A DNA stretch of 64,000 nt from Siphonodentalium dalli. Lineage: Eukaryota > Mollusca > Scaphopoda > Gadilida > Siphonodentaliidae. Below, piece by piece: positions 22,879 through 35,637 of the stretch. The position numbers and the translations under genes are program-made. The notes below the pieces were generated by a model. That model made no database searches. It was given only the letters and a program-made list of their open reading frames with translations, and had not been told where the DNA came from. The DNA lies in assembly GCA_032622095.1 (NCBI GenBank), contig CP136066.1:149985224-150049223 (forward strand), read 5' to 3'. How positions within the stretch are numbered: position 1 is the stretch's first letter; every line of letters starts with the position of its first letter.

Positions 22879-23345
22879 TACACCAGGGGTTCCCAATGGG
22901 TTACACATTATTTTCAGTCTATAAAATTATTTATATTTTCAACAACAAGTGACTTTAAGTTTACAATTTCAGCCTGTCCTGACTCTATCGATACGATTTA
23001 TCACATTTTCAAAAACTTATTTTACACCGGTGACGTTAACTTTACAATTTAAGCATCTACGTGATTCTATCGGTACGATTGAGTAAGGTACAAATAAAAA
23101 TCTCCAAGAATACACCAGGGGCTCCCAATGGGTGATATATTATTTTCAGGCTATCAGATTATTTATATTTTCAACAACATATTATTACACCGGTGACTTT
23201 AAGTTTACAATTTCAGCCTGTCCTGACCCTATGGATACGATTTATCATATTTTCAAAAACATATTATACACCGGTGCCGTTAACTTTACAATTTCAGCAT
23301 ATACGTGATTCTATTGGTACGATTGAGTAAGGTACAAAAAAAATC
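22879..23345. repeat. 232-bp tandem repeat, two units
   Basis: tacaccaggggytcccaatggg occurs at 22879 and 23111; the units stay alignable to gattgagtaaggtacaaa near 23090 and 23335. Confidence 0.88.
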
Positions 23346-23414
23346 TCCAAGAATACATTCGTCCAGTCCACCACACAATATCAAAATCACCGAAACTAGA
23401 TACACCACCATGTG

Positions 23415-23565
23415 GCATAATAAAACTAGAGCAGCGCCTGCAATGGCTGCAGCGGGTTCATTGGTTGGCTTGTACCAAAGACGGGGGTAATATTGTAATG
23501 TTTAAAAGCATGTTAGAGCGAGTAATTGCCTTATCGCTATATAAAACTGTCATTATTATTATTAT
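23415..23565 (+). repeat. 3' part of the tRNA-derived SINE
   Basis: ctagagcagcgcctgcaatggctgcag and the tatataaaactgtcattatt tail match 44330-44450 in the second SINE copy. The tRNA-like head is missing. Confidence 0.7.
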
Positions 23566-23639
23566 CAAAATAACAAGAGATAACAAGAAAACCAATGTCA
23601 GAAATGGTAACTCGCTCAAGATCATCTATATCTATATTT

Positions 23640-23648
23640 GCGAATGTA

Positions 23649-23679
<31 letters not shown>

Positions 23680-26600
23680 GTTCTATAGAAATTCACAGGG
23701 GACCATCTAGATGATGCCAAAGGGGTCTACTAGGAGTAACTTTTTACAAGAAAGATAATGGTAGGGGTTAAAATTTTCAAAAGTGACGCCGTTGTTGTCA
23801 GGGGCAGAAAAGGGGGAGGGGCAGAAAAAAAATTTGTCGGCGATTGCCACGAAACTTATATATAATCATCCCCATAATATGAGGAATATAATGGTGTGTT
23901 TTAAATATGGCAAAAGTCGCGCCGTTCGCGTCAGGGGTGCCCGGAAGGGGGAGGGGCAGATTATTTTTTTTGTCGCCGATTGCCACGAAACTTATATATA
24001 ATCATCCCCATGATATGAAGAATCCAACGGTGTGGTTTAAATATGTCAAAAGTGGCGTCGTTCGAGTCAGATTTGCACGAAAGGGGAGAGGGGCACCAAA
24101 ATTGATAAAACTAATTTTAGCGCCGATTTCCACCAAATTGATATATATTCTTCTTCATGATACAATGAATCTAATTGTGCGATTTAAAGGTACTCAATCC
24201 GAACAGAGGGTCCCCATCTCAACAGATTCCAACAACAACAATCCGATCAGATGGTCCTATATTACTATTTCTTTGGCTTTGGGGGTAAAAAATATTTGAT
24301 TCGAGTCGAGGAACCCATCAAACAAAGCTCAGAGTTATTAGATATTGATTTTTGAAATTTGTTTTATTCTCGAGATGAGTACTAATAATTGCCGTCAATT
24401 TCGTATCCTGCTCGAGATGTGTACACCAAAACTTTATTCAAACAGACAAGGATGGATAACTCTAAAATCAAGTGGTAATAATAACGCAATTTTGACTGCG
24501 TTCTGGGCCAGAAAGTATTCCCGATAATGAAAAATAATAGATTTCTAAAATCGATATCTAACAAATCTGAGCTTTGATGGGTGACTTCCTCGACTCGAAT
24601 AAAATATTTTTGACCCCCGAAGCCATTGAAATAGTAATTGGGAGGAGTTTTATCGGATTGCGTACCTTTAACAACGCCAAATTGTTGTCGTTTGGATGAG
24701 AGATTGGGAGGGGGTGGGCACTAAATTTGATAATAATTGGTTTAGTCGCCGATTGCCACCGCACTTATACAAAAGCATCCCCATGTTATGAGGAGTCTAA
24801 TGGTGTGGCTTATATCTGTCAAGTGTGGCCTCATTCGAGTCAGGGGTGTATTGAAAGGGACAGGGGCACCAAAATTGATGCACATTTTTTTGGCGCCAAT
24901 TTCCACCAAATTGATACACGTTATTATCCATGATACGAGGAATCTGATCGTGTGATTTAAAGAAGCCACAGTGGTGCTGTTTAGGTGAGAGATGGGGAGG
25001 GAGGGATTGGCTCCAAATTTGATTAAAAAACATTGTTTAGTCGCCGATTATCACTTATAAAAAATCATTTCCATGATATCAGGAGTGTAATTGTGTGGTT
25101 TAAGGATGTCACAAGTGGGGCCATTCGAGTCAGTGGTGTATAGAGATGAGAGGGACATTATATCTATATGTTTAGTGCCGATTTCCACCAAGATACATAT
25201 TCTTCTCCGTGATACGAGGAATCTTATCGTGTGGTTTAGACACAACAAATTGGTGCCCTATGGGTGAGAGATATGGGGATCTTCAATTTGATACGAATTT
25301 GTATACTCGCCAATTTTCACCAATTTCATATATATGCATCTCTAATCTCTAATGAGTCTTAGTGTGTGCAGCTTGAGTCCGAAATAGGGACGGGAGGGTA
25401 ACCAAAAACTGATACAAAATATTTTTAGTACCAATTACCATCAAATTCAGACACGTTCTTCTCAAATGATACAAGAAATCAAATTGTGCTGTCTGTCTGT
25501 CTTTCTGTCTGTCTGTGTGTTCTATATATAACTTCACGCGGTACAATTGAAGAGGCAAAAGCTGATACAAATATATTTGGCACTAATTTCCAACAAATTC
25601 ATACATGTTTTTATCTAATGATATACCATGAATTAAATCACATTTGGTGTCGTTTGCGTCACGGATGGCGAGCGGATATGCACTATCATAGATAAGATTG
25701 CTATTCGCCGATATCCACATATAAGTTATATATAGTCACCCAGGCCATCTCCATATCATTTTAAGGATATTTGGGCGTTCACATTTCACAATCCCGACAA
25801 ATGGTAACCCACTTATAAGTCACTTGAACAATTATATCTTCTTAATTGTCATATTTATATGGGGATTGCAATCAGGACATTCACACAATGAGCTAGCAAA
25901 AAGAGATACATAGAAGAAGCATTAAACGTATATTTATCATTCTATTGAAGAGATACATATATTCGTGCAAACTGAGAGACCTCGAACCGTCAGAGGATTG
26001 CATATATATTATAACAAAATTGAGTCTGTTCCATTCAATACAGTTTCCACACAATAAGTTACAATTTGTCAGGATAGATGGAAGGCCTGTTCAAAATTAG
26101 TGGTCACAGTGTGCAGTCATATAAAGTTTCTTCTGATATACAATAAAATGCAGTTAGTAGTACATGACTTTTCAGGATCCTCCCAATACTGACATCTGAC
26201 AAGGGGTTTAGAACAGACTCGTCGACTGACATAAACAACTCAAAATCTCGCCCTGTGTCTGGCAAATGTAGCTGATATGCACGCGCAGCAACATTTCGTT
26301 GAAACTGAGAATATTAGCCAATATATAGCACCATGAACAGAGGAGCACCTGGAAATTTCTTTAAAACATCTGTATCTTCATAGAGATATGATAGCCAGGT
26401 ATCCTCGAGATCTTAGTCCAACCCACTAGATTGATTGATACATCTCAATATGTAAAACCAAATTGTCATCTTTTATTTATGCGAACTAATGTATTTATGA
26501 TGTCCATATATCATATTATAACGTCTGACGTATACGCAGTTGTAAATAAATAAATACTTCATTATTGGCGGAACGGATTAATCGCGATAAACAGAATGAC

Positions 26601-26797
26601 AATTGACAAGGTGGGCCACTACTTATATTCCATGACTGTAATAATCATGTTTTGTGATGCTATTTGAATATACAATTTATGAGAACACGTATAACACTTT
26701 GAACAAGAGTGTTCTCTATTCCCAACAAATATCCACAGCATACAGATGGTTTCACATCGCATTAACCTGGGAAACGCCGGGTAACCCTGCTAGTATA
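23640..26797. mobile_element. Composite repeat element, plus orientation
   Basis: Starts with a (CTGT)n microsatellite, then at least eight diverged units of about 120-250 bp built on cgattgccacgaaactta / tcatccccatgatatgag / tggtgtggtttaaa. It ends at ggtaaccctgctagtat. An internally deleted copy lies in inverse orientation at 39309-40240, sharing both ends. MITE family 4 (24190-24676) is inserted. No intact coding region was found. Confidence 0.65.
24190..24676. repeat. MITE family 4 copy
   Basis: Starts aaaggtactcaatccgaaca and ends cggattgcgtaccttta, giving clear terminal inverted repeats around ggctttgggggtaaaa and cgaggaacccatc. Confidence 0.82.
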
Positions 26798-27216
26798 TTA
26801 TATACCCATGATTGTAATTATAGAATATAAAATATATTGGTTTCACGAATGACTAACTCATAATTCCGTCAAAACAACTAATCCTTCAAATTATTACAAC
26901 AACTATATACGGCTTATCACTGAAGGTTTCTCATGCTTCTCACCAGAATTCCCAACTACACATTTTACCGGACTCGGCCTCCGGGTCGCAGTTCGACTTT
27001 TAATCCGTCCCAAAAAATTCCCATTTCTATAAATAAACTGCCCATGCATACCAAGAATCAGCCATACACGCGGAGCGCGAAATGATTTCAAATTGCATGT
27101 AACAATTTTCAAGACAGGATATTCGTAAATATTGGTTGACGAACACAATTATTTCTCATTGTAAATATTGTCGTCTGATATATAGAGGAGCGGTCTTGAC
27201 CAGTCTTGACCAGAAT

Positions 27217-27239
27217 TTTTTTTTTTTTTTTTTTTTTTT
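27217..27239. repeat. Poly(T) run
   Basis: About 23 T residues within a repeat-rich stretch. Confidence 0.85.
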
Positions 27240-27289
27240 ACACATGGAAAAATTATATATAATATGAAAGTAGAAGATGTAGGCTTCAT

Positions 27290-29210
27290 GTTCCGCGCTG
27301 CTGTAAAATGTGAAAGTGGTGCCGTTGCCATGGAAACGGAATGTAAACAATGTAGACACATTTTGATATAAAACCATTTCCGTAAATGGCAAAAACTAAT
27401 TTAAACCCATTCTAGGACAGGAACAGACGTTGAAGGTCATTTATTGATGATTTGTCCACTATAACTATGTTCCAACTATTCCAGTATTAAATAGGATGCA
27501 CATATAGGTTATACGGGTCTTTATTGCCATTTTGGGGTGGAAAATGATGATTTTTGCAAAAAATGCGATAATTTTGGAATTGGAACATTTATTGGATACT
27601 ACATTGGTTACAGTAATAATTTATGCATTATTATGATGGCACCATACGTGTACTTAAAATTAATTGGGATAAAACTGCCGAAAAGGCCCAATACCCAGAG
27701 AAAACGAGCGTCGCACAGCGACCGCATTTATCCCGTCGGGTCGCTAAAACATGACAGCTAGAGAGACACGTTTGCAGTTGTTTACCAAAACTAAGAATAG
27801 AACCAAAACAAGATCACGTGCCCGATTGGGTCAGTTGCTAAATAAAGATTTGATGGATCATGCGGATCGATACACAAATTCCATTGGTGGGATTAACATG
27901 CAGTATTATATGATCATTAATAAGATTTAATAAGTCAACATCTGCCTGGTAATTTATTCGCAATGTTACCAAAAACTCTCAGCAGCATCAGGGTAATATA
28001 TAACCAGGGCGCTGATCGTTTTCAGTAAATCGGGAGAGCGGAACTATATCACCGGAGGCACGTGATCAAGCTGTGAGAGGCCCAAGGTCTTTTCGCAAGA
28101 TTTGAAAATTGGGGAAAGTATGTTTTTGTTTGAAATTACCTCCCCCCCCCCTTTTTTGTTTGTTTGTTTTGTGATCCTGCGGCATTCGCTGGGCACTGAC
28201 CAGCAGACATCACTAACCAGGGGGTCTAGTGTCTCGTTTCAGGTCCGGGTTCCCACGGACTCCGCTTGTTTGCTTGTTGCCATGGCGCATTGTGGGCCAA
28301 AAAAGGAAGACGCGAAGCAAGAAATGGATAACTGGACAGTGAACATCCTACCAATAATTTCACGACTACCTTTTTGATTAATAATTCATTAAATAAAGGT
28401 AGTCAATCAGGCAGACCTGTCTTTGTTGTGTTACGACCCTGCGGGATAAATACCTGTTACCATGGAAACGATATTTAAAAATACAAAAAATGCCGTTATT
28501 GGAAAAAAATGAAGACCTGTAACCCTTGCGACACAATATAACTTTTTGAAATTTGTTTTCTATGACATGCACTTTTAATCCGGACTTCTATGTTGGGTAA
28601 TTGTTGCGGTTTATTCAGCTGTTGTCATTGAAACGGATCAAATTTCGCCAAATAGTGATGTTTTTTCCCATAGAGCTGACATTTGAAGCATGTCATTTTA
28701 TGAAGCAAAGCTTATTATGACAACCCGTTATAGATGTCTCAAAACCTTTTTCAACGATTACTATTTTCCAATTATCCCAGTAGTAACTAGGATGCACATA
28801 ATTATAGGATATGAAGGTTTTATTGCCATTTTGGGGTAAAAACTGTTAATTTTTGCAAAAAATGCGATGATTTTGGAATTGAAACATTTATTAGATACTA
28901 CATTGGTTACAGTAATAATTTATACATATTATGATGGCTTCTTACGTGTGCTTCAATCTAGTTTTGATAAAACTGCAGAAAAAGCCCACCCTGAGAAATA
29001 CCTATCACCATGGAAACACGATCTTTAAAAAATACAAAACATTTCATTATTGGAAAGAAATGAAGTTCTATAACCATTGCGACACAAATGAACTTTTTGA
29101 ATAATGAATAATGATGTTTTCCCCTATAAATCGGACATTTAAATTGTGAATTTTATAAAGCAAAACATATTATAACAACCTGTTATAGATGTCTCAAAAT
29201 CTTCCCATGT
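27290..29210. repeat. Diverged large direct-repeat region
   Basis: A segment at 27465-27700 recurs at 28768-29000 (ttattgccattttggggt, gcaaaaaatgcgat, actacattggttacagtaat). A second unit with taccatggaaacg...tgcgacacaa occurs near 28455-28560 and 29000-29110. The open frame at 27537 lies in the repeat and is not supported as a gene. Confidence 0.78.
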
Positions 29211-29265
29211 AGCTATATATATGGACTTGCCATGTTCACATGTAACTATTAATTAATTATTATAA

Positions 29266-29432
29266 CCGGAGTAATCACTTGATTGAACTGGTGACGTGAT
29301 ATAATTCATTCGAGGCATGCAGGGACTATTTTGTAAAACACTCGGGCGCAATGTACTCTCGTGTTTGTGCAACGTCCCTGTCTCTCATGAATTAGTTCTC
29401 GTCACCAGTTCAATCAAGTGATTACTCTCTAT
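29266..29432. repeat. Fold-back MITE
   Basis: gtaatcacttgattgaactg on the left pairs with cagttcaatcaagtgattac on the right, 20 of 20 bases; arms continue with gtgacg and aattcat. Confidence 0.9.
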
Positions 29433-29907
29433 ATTATGCATACTTTCTTTATTGGTGTTTATGCAAATAAATAGTTTTGTATCATATCATGATTCTTGCA
29501 CCTACTTTAATATCAAATTCAAGGATGTTCAAGTATTGTAGGGGTCGAAATTCAAGGGTTGTCAATGACACTGGGTTACCATTGATCATATTACCTCAAA
29601 CAGTATAGTACTTAGTATATATGTAGCAGTAGTCAATAGCAAGTATTGTGAATACAAGATGCAATCAGAATGTTATGAGTAGAGAAAAACAGCAATACCA
29701 CATACATATTAGCAGCATTAAAACAATATTTTGTTTGCTTCTCCAGGGTTAGGAATATGTAACTATCTGCTGTACAGCTTTTGAAGCTTAAGTGATTTGA
29801 AACAACAAACACAGCCCACATTAATTCGGCACGAAGTACATTGGTTCCTGATGCACTACTGTTTGTTTGGAGTACCCTTAAATTTGAAGTTGAACTAGTA
29901 GTGTCAG

Positions 29908-30260
29908 TTAAATTAATGCACTGGAAGTTGAACTTGTGGCACTGGAAGTAAACGTTGAAGTTGCAGATTGTAGAGCATGACTATTAGTTGTCGTGGTGGC
30001 TGTTGAACCTGTGTTGAAAACAGGTTGTCGTGCTTGCATTGACAATGTCGGTGTTCGGTTGACGTCATTGCTGCTATTAATGTGCGATCGTAACGCATGC
30101 TCACCCATGTTTCCAACGTTCATGCATATCTTGCATCTCGCGGCATGGACATTTGGGGGAATCTCCTGTAACCATGCACTATAATCTCCTGTAACCATGC
30201 ACTATAATCTGCTTGTGTTTTCCATCCTGATTGGAACCTACATTGTCCGCGTTTTGACAT
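29908..30260 (-). pseudogene. Transposase-like BED-type zinc-finger fragment
   Basis: Minus-strand frame from ATG at 30260 reads MSKRGQCRFQSGWKTQ, then DYSAWLQE, and in a shifted frame CKICMNVGNMGEHALRSH. The Cx2C...H pattern with the preceding WLQEIP is that of BED-like fingers seen in hAT-type and related transposase proteins. A perfect 23-bp tandem duplication at 30163-30208 shifts the frame inside the finger, so it is broken. The C-terminal part is Ser/Thr-rich. Confidence 0.6.
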
Positions 30261-31429
30261 TTTATTGAATTTCATTTATCGCCTATTTGTTTTGTTTTTT
30301 TTACAATCTCAACAGACGATGCAGTCGGCCAATCAAAATCATCAGTATCGAGCGTGAAACAGGCTGCCGGACTCTCCGCCAATCACATGCGCCGTTACGA
30401 ATAGCATTAGGTCGAACAGCAATTCCGGTTGCTATTTATAATTACGGAATTTCCATGCAGTAGGGGATTCCCTGACAGAACAAATTTAATTTCCTGGAAT
30501 CACCAAATAAAGTTACTCCTCCGGGGCAGGGGCGAGGAAATTCAAGTATATATTTAGAGGCAGTGGCGCTATTCAAGTACATGCTGGTGGGTGGCGTGGA
30601 ATTAAAGGGTATTCAAGGCTCTGGAAAAATAATTGTCAAATTCAAGTACGTTCAAGTACCCGCGGGAACCCTGCGCATAGGTTTGATTTACCATCTTGAA
30701 CTTTATGAACTATTTATTCACAACAGTACACTTTATACAGATATTTATTACTGATAAAATGTGCATATACTGCGCATGCATATGGACCACTTCTTGTTAC
30801 TTCTACGATACTTTTGCAGTTCCATATCAGATGAATACCCTATGTCAAGCCATATATACTCGTGGAATTACTCATGGCCTTTTATACTCGTGGAATTACT
30901 CATGGCCTTTCATGCATGGCTAATTTTGCTTTCTCCGCCTTTCTAGTAATCGTATGGTGGTTATAATTGTACATGTAGGTAATTTTGAAAGTATATCGTG
31001 CACCAATTGAAAGCGATTAACCCTAACTGATAAATTATAAGAAAGTATGTCTGGCAAATTTGTCAGTGTGTGGACCATTATGCTACAATTCTATACTTTC
31101 CGCAAATATATTATCAACTTGTGATCTCATTTTGTATTATGGAGGCTAAGATCTAAAGGAAGGCATAATAAATTTTAAGAGTATTTATTAACGAAAATAA
31201 AGTTATGTATAATGCACTTTCAGTTGAATTCATATACATGTAATAAGTACCTTTAAAGGCATAAATACTATTCGAGCAATATGTCAACAATAATATATAT
31301 ATTACATTTATGCAGAGTTGAAAAGCTGAAATAAGTTCATTGGGACTCATTATTCTGGACTTGTATTATATCTTCGTCTCTCTGTGCAATACCAAAATTA
31401 TAGACGTAGAAATCCGTCTGTGCATTATT

Positions 31430-31930
31430 AAGTTGAAAAATAATAAAGCCACATCTGATGATGGCATTCGGAATGAATATTAAAGAGTTTCATCCGATAA
31501 AATGATGCCAATCTATGTTTGCCTGTTTAATTTAATACTCGATTCCGGTTGCATACCAGATGATTTGTTGATTGGTAACATTCACCCTATTTGCAAGACA
31601 AAATGATCACGAGATGACCACAATAATTATGTGGGTTCTTGTGAATATGTATGAATCTATCAAATCTAGAGTTGTTTTGAGCGGTAAAACTTTTGATGTT
31701 TTCAAATCAAAATCAAATGTAGGAGTGAGGCAAGGTTTGAACTTATCTCCCTTATTATTCTCGATGTACTTAATGATCTGACAAAATTTCTCATGGAAGC
31801 TGATGTAAGTGGCCTGAAAACCGCATCTGACAGACTTGAAACGTTGGATGTATTGTATGCATGTAAATTGAAAATGCCTTTAAGGAGCACACGACCATCT
31901 GTTTTAAAGAAAACGTGCCAAATGATCAAA
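31430..31930 (+). pseudogene. Non-LTR retrotransposon reverse-transcriptase fragment
   Basis: Plus-strand frames read KATSDDGI, LILDSGCIPDDLLIGNIHPI, then after a break VGVRQGLNLSPLLFSMY and in the next frame NDLTKFLMEADVSG. These are typical blocks of the RT domain of jockey/CR1-type LINEs (RQG.xLSPxLF). The YADD block is not preserved. At least two frame breaks are present, so it is dead. Confidence 0.78.
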
Positions 31931-32205
31931 GAGATTCAAACTTCCGTAGCTACATGTTATCCAGGTTAAACCAGGAAGCTAGCTTCCACTTCACATGGCG
32001 GCAGCCTGTGAACTACCATAACACATTGTCTATTCATATTTGTCAAACCCCGTGTCACGTCCTGATGGCAACATTAACTTGCATGATTCATTAACTAATT
32101 ACGTTAATCATCGTCCATTCGCACTTGGCATGGGGTTGGTATTGTTTTATGTATTTCGTTGTCTCCGTGCCATGTACATTGGCTGGGAGAATAAAGTATG
32201 TTTGA
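31930..32205 (+). repeat. Probable 3' end of the LINE fragment
   Basis: Continues from the RT remnant and ends ggctgggagaataaagtatgttt, similar to the LINE 3' ends near 10330, 42835 and 54470. Confidence 0.45.
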
Positions 32206-32972
32206 AAAGTTGTACTGTTTGTATTTCCTGAACATCCCTCCAGATGAATAATAGGCCATCGCAATGTATAATTTTATATAATGTGACATTCCATTTAATA
32301 AAGATATGGTTAATACAGGACGAGCCAACTAACTACAATAAGCCTCTCCTTTTAAAATTTCGATACCGATTTAACAATACTCCAGTTGAATTTTTCGGAA
32401 AACTCTATTGTGTGTGTGTATTGAAATTTCCGTTCAAAATCAACTCAGATTGTGGTTCGTTCACGTACAGATTTTAGTTCCGGATGTGAGAGAGCGTTTA
32501 CAATGAGTGCACATGTGTTCTTGTTAGGTAGCGAAAATTTAATTGAAGCGTTACAAATGTTAAGGGTCGGGGGACCTCCACTAGAAACAGTGGGGGGAAT
32601 TAATTCTATCTATAATATCAAAAATTTACAATTAACAGCATATACATTGGTCCATCTGTAAAACATGACGATAAAACGTTGTACGCGGAAAATGTATTAC
32701 AAAAATAAGAAATTTACCTTGAAAATGGCACTGCAAAAGTTCTTGTTTTCCGATGCTCGGACTAAATTTTCAAATAATTATCAAGTGTGCTATTCTTCCA
32801 CTAAAATTATTTACCCATTCAGCAAATAGAAGTGGTGATATATAAGTGAATCCAAAACATTATTTTTGCTTCTAAAAAATTCATAATTTTGCAGCAAATA
32901 ATTTCAATTTGCTTATTCTCACGGTAAACATTTGTGTGGTTCAGTGTTAGATTCAGTGAGTTCCCCGCGATT

Positions 32973-33233
32973 CTTAACCCTTCCATGACTGGGGCTTCCT
33001 GGATTTTTGAGAAAACACTTTTCACTGCATTCTCTTATATATGCGAGTCTCACATAAGGAGCCTCACATACATAAGAGAATAGATTGGCATAACAATATG
33101 CACAGTGGCATTGTAAGCCAGTCCATTCTCTTATATATGCGAGGCTCCCTATCGAAGACTCGCATATATAAGATAATGCACTGGCACATGATCTCCAATG
33201 CTGCACCAGTGCAGCTCCCATCATGAAAGGGCT
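32973..33233. repeat. MITE, family 2, most complete copy
   Basis: Ends taacccttccatgactggggctt and gcagctcccatcatgaaaggg are inverted repeats. Inside are four ttctcttatatatgcgag/gactcgcatatataag blocks in alternating orientation. Confidence 0.85.
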
Positions 33234-34159
33234 AAATTGGTCAGTGTCACATGGTTCCGATGATTAAATTACCGAGGACCTCCAAAAGGATTGTGTATTA
33301 CCCAGGACCTCCTAGATATAGATGTGGATCTCAAAACCTCGTTCACCCATCACCTGCGTGACCTTTCACATCTACAGCAATTACAACGACGGTTTTCGTT
33401 AAGGGGTTTCCACGCCTGAGCTATGTCAGGAGATGAGGAGGTGGAAAGTTTAGATGGACCTACACTAAAAACTTTATTGTTAAGCTAGTACACCACCTGA
33501 AGGAATCTATAATGCATGAAGACCACATCAAGCATATTATATACATTAAACATGTCAAAAAGATGACTTTAACCATAGTTTTAGAAAGGAAATTTTGGGA
33601 ACAGCTTGAGTGGAAATGAATAACTGCTATAAAAAGTACATGATCTGAACTAGTAAAAGGGTCGAATGGCAATTTAGCTGAGTTCAATACTGCTTCAAGA
33701 ATTTCAACATTATGTTGGTCCATGAAAGGTAGACAGACAAAATAATATAGAATATTTCTGGTGAAAGTGGGGTCCTGTGTTGTGTAACCCAATCCCCGTT
33801 ACGGAGATGCTTGTTACATTAGCTGAATTCCCATTTCGACACATTGGGTAACATAATTATCGGATGTATGAGACGCAAATGACCAATTCAGGTGGCTATT
33901 CATTATCTCTATTATATACATGTTAACAAAAATACTTTATGAGAGTGTAATGGTAACATTAAATTCATGATTACGTTGATATACAGTGAATGTGTATGGG
34001 TATGAACAAAATGATAGTTGAAGATTATGTTGAAGTACATGTAAGCAGGAGGAAGAAGGTAACGGTGTAAGTGGATTAGGGGTTCCCACTTTCTAACATT
34101 GCACACTCGAATACTGTTTGTGATTTCGGGAACATTTGTACTATTCTCCGAGCCACAGT

Positions 34160-34480
34160 ATGCTCGATTATGGCTGAAGGGGTCACTCTCACCAAAAAAT
34201 GTGCCGAAGGGTACACAGGGTTTGAAAATGTGCTGATGGGTACACAGGGTTTGTGATCGGCATGAACACCATTACTTAAATTGTGTTTATGAAAGTCTGG
34301 CGCCCATTAGCAGTTTGTTTTCAGTACATTTTGATATTCATTGGAACGTAAACAACTATTCTCTAACAGAAATCATGGCAGATACGAAGACTGAGTGTCC
34401 TTTAGAATGACATTTCAAACCATGTGTACCCTTCAGCACTTTTTTTGGTGAGAGTGACCCCTTCAGCTCCATTATGTATT
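34160..34480. repeat. Fold-back element
   Basis: gaaggggtcactctcaccaa on the left pairs with ttggtgagagtgaccccttc on the right; gaagggtacacagggtttgaa pairs with ttcaaaccatgtgtacccttc. Confidence 0.9.
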
Positions 34481-34629
34481 CATCTCTCAAGTAAATGTGC
34501 ACTCGCAAACCATTCGTTGGATTGCAAATGCAGCTACCAACATGCAAACTCCCTCGCAAATGCAACATATATAGATGCAACTCATCACAAGTAATGTATT
34601 TGTAATGCCAGATATTCGCGGTGAATACT

Positions 34630-34975
34630 TGTCGAGAATTTCGCATAATGAACCACTACTGATAAGAATTACGAGTAATGTACTATGTGACTATACTTGG
34701 TGTTCTTTCTATCGGTTGTCGTTTTGTCATATCCGTAGTTCGATTAGTGTTTCTAGAAGTCAAGCGTGTGCACGCGAGCTTTGCGTGCATTCATCGAGCC
34801 TACTACTGACTATGAGCTGACAACATCATTGAATATGAAATAATAATGGCAAACAGAACTGTATCACCTTACTGTGAGTGGCCATAATTCTGTGAACAGG
34901 TTTATGTATGTCCGAAGATATTCGTAATTCTCGTCTCTAGTAGTTCATTAAGCGAAATATGTCATCAACTGCTGA
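34630..34975. repeat. Fold-back element (related copy at 50900-51030)
   Basis: Left gagaatttcgcataatgaac / aattacgagt pairs loosely with right agttcattaagcgaaata / attcgtaattctcg. The sequence at 50900-51030 has similar motifs with gagaattacgaatagcc. Confidence 0.6.
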
Positions 34976-35457
34976 TCCGTCGCGACTATCTCTGAAATCA
35001 ACCAGATCACCCTGGTAACAGTGATTGAACGCAAAACATGTGTGTTTATAATAATATACACATAGCACCATATTGCACTGAATTTGTGTGGCAATCCGCT
35101 GCATGTCTTAGCGAAACTAAACCGTGTACAGATGCAGCTCCGTAAGATCCAAACAAGGTCTGTGTTGCATTAAATCCATTTGTCCTATCCAGTTACCCGG
35201 CCGGTATGAGAATTTCCAGAGAAGATGAAGTTCCAGTTCAGAGACTCATTATATGACGTCATCTTACTGGGTTCCCAAAGAACTAGGCGTTGTTCGATCA
35301 GTCTGTTGTGTGTGCGTTTCAAACGCAATTATGTTTATGCCATCACGAATTGTGAGTATAACAACCCGTAATTATGGCTCAGATGATCCGTAACCGCATC
35401 AGATGGATCATCAACTGTGCCACACTGACTTGAGCTGAGTTTGTACACGTGGCGGGT

Positions 35458-35637
35458 TTAAGATATTCGCGGACAAAGCCACAGATGAAGAGTACATTTC
35501 CGCCAAATTCCGCCACTAGAGGAGCCACCGTAGCAGTAACAGTTATACTGTATATTGTGCTCGTCAATCTGATTGCGGACAAGAGTTTGGCTATCCCCAT
35601 TTTGCACCTCACAAAAAGCAAACATAACAACGACGGT
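35458..35637 (-). CDS. Gene A exon 9, cysteine-rich C-terminus and stop
   Basis: 180 nt from acceptor tctttatttcag to a TAA stop at 35460-35458, 59 codons in phase 0. It opens TVVVMFAFCEVQNGD and contains IDEHNIQYNCYCYGG and KCTLHLWLCP. The same blocks occur in gene B exon 8, so the frame is certain. No clear AATAAA was seen in the next 150 bases. Confidence 0.92.
   Translation of the reverse strand, partial: TVVVMFAFCEVQNGDSQTLVRNQIDEHNIQYNCYCYGGSSSGGIWRKCTLHLWLCPRIS

Noticed and set aside
23640-25560. CRISPR-like or regularly spaced repeat array
   Set aside because: Unit lengths and sequences vary widely and the context is animal DNA; it is a decayed minisatellite within a mobile element.
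27537-27761. 74-codon plus-strand frame with a hydrophobic stretch
   Set aside because: Lies in a direct repeat also present at 28840-29000, where the frame is broken.
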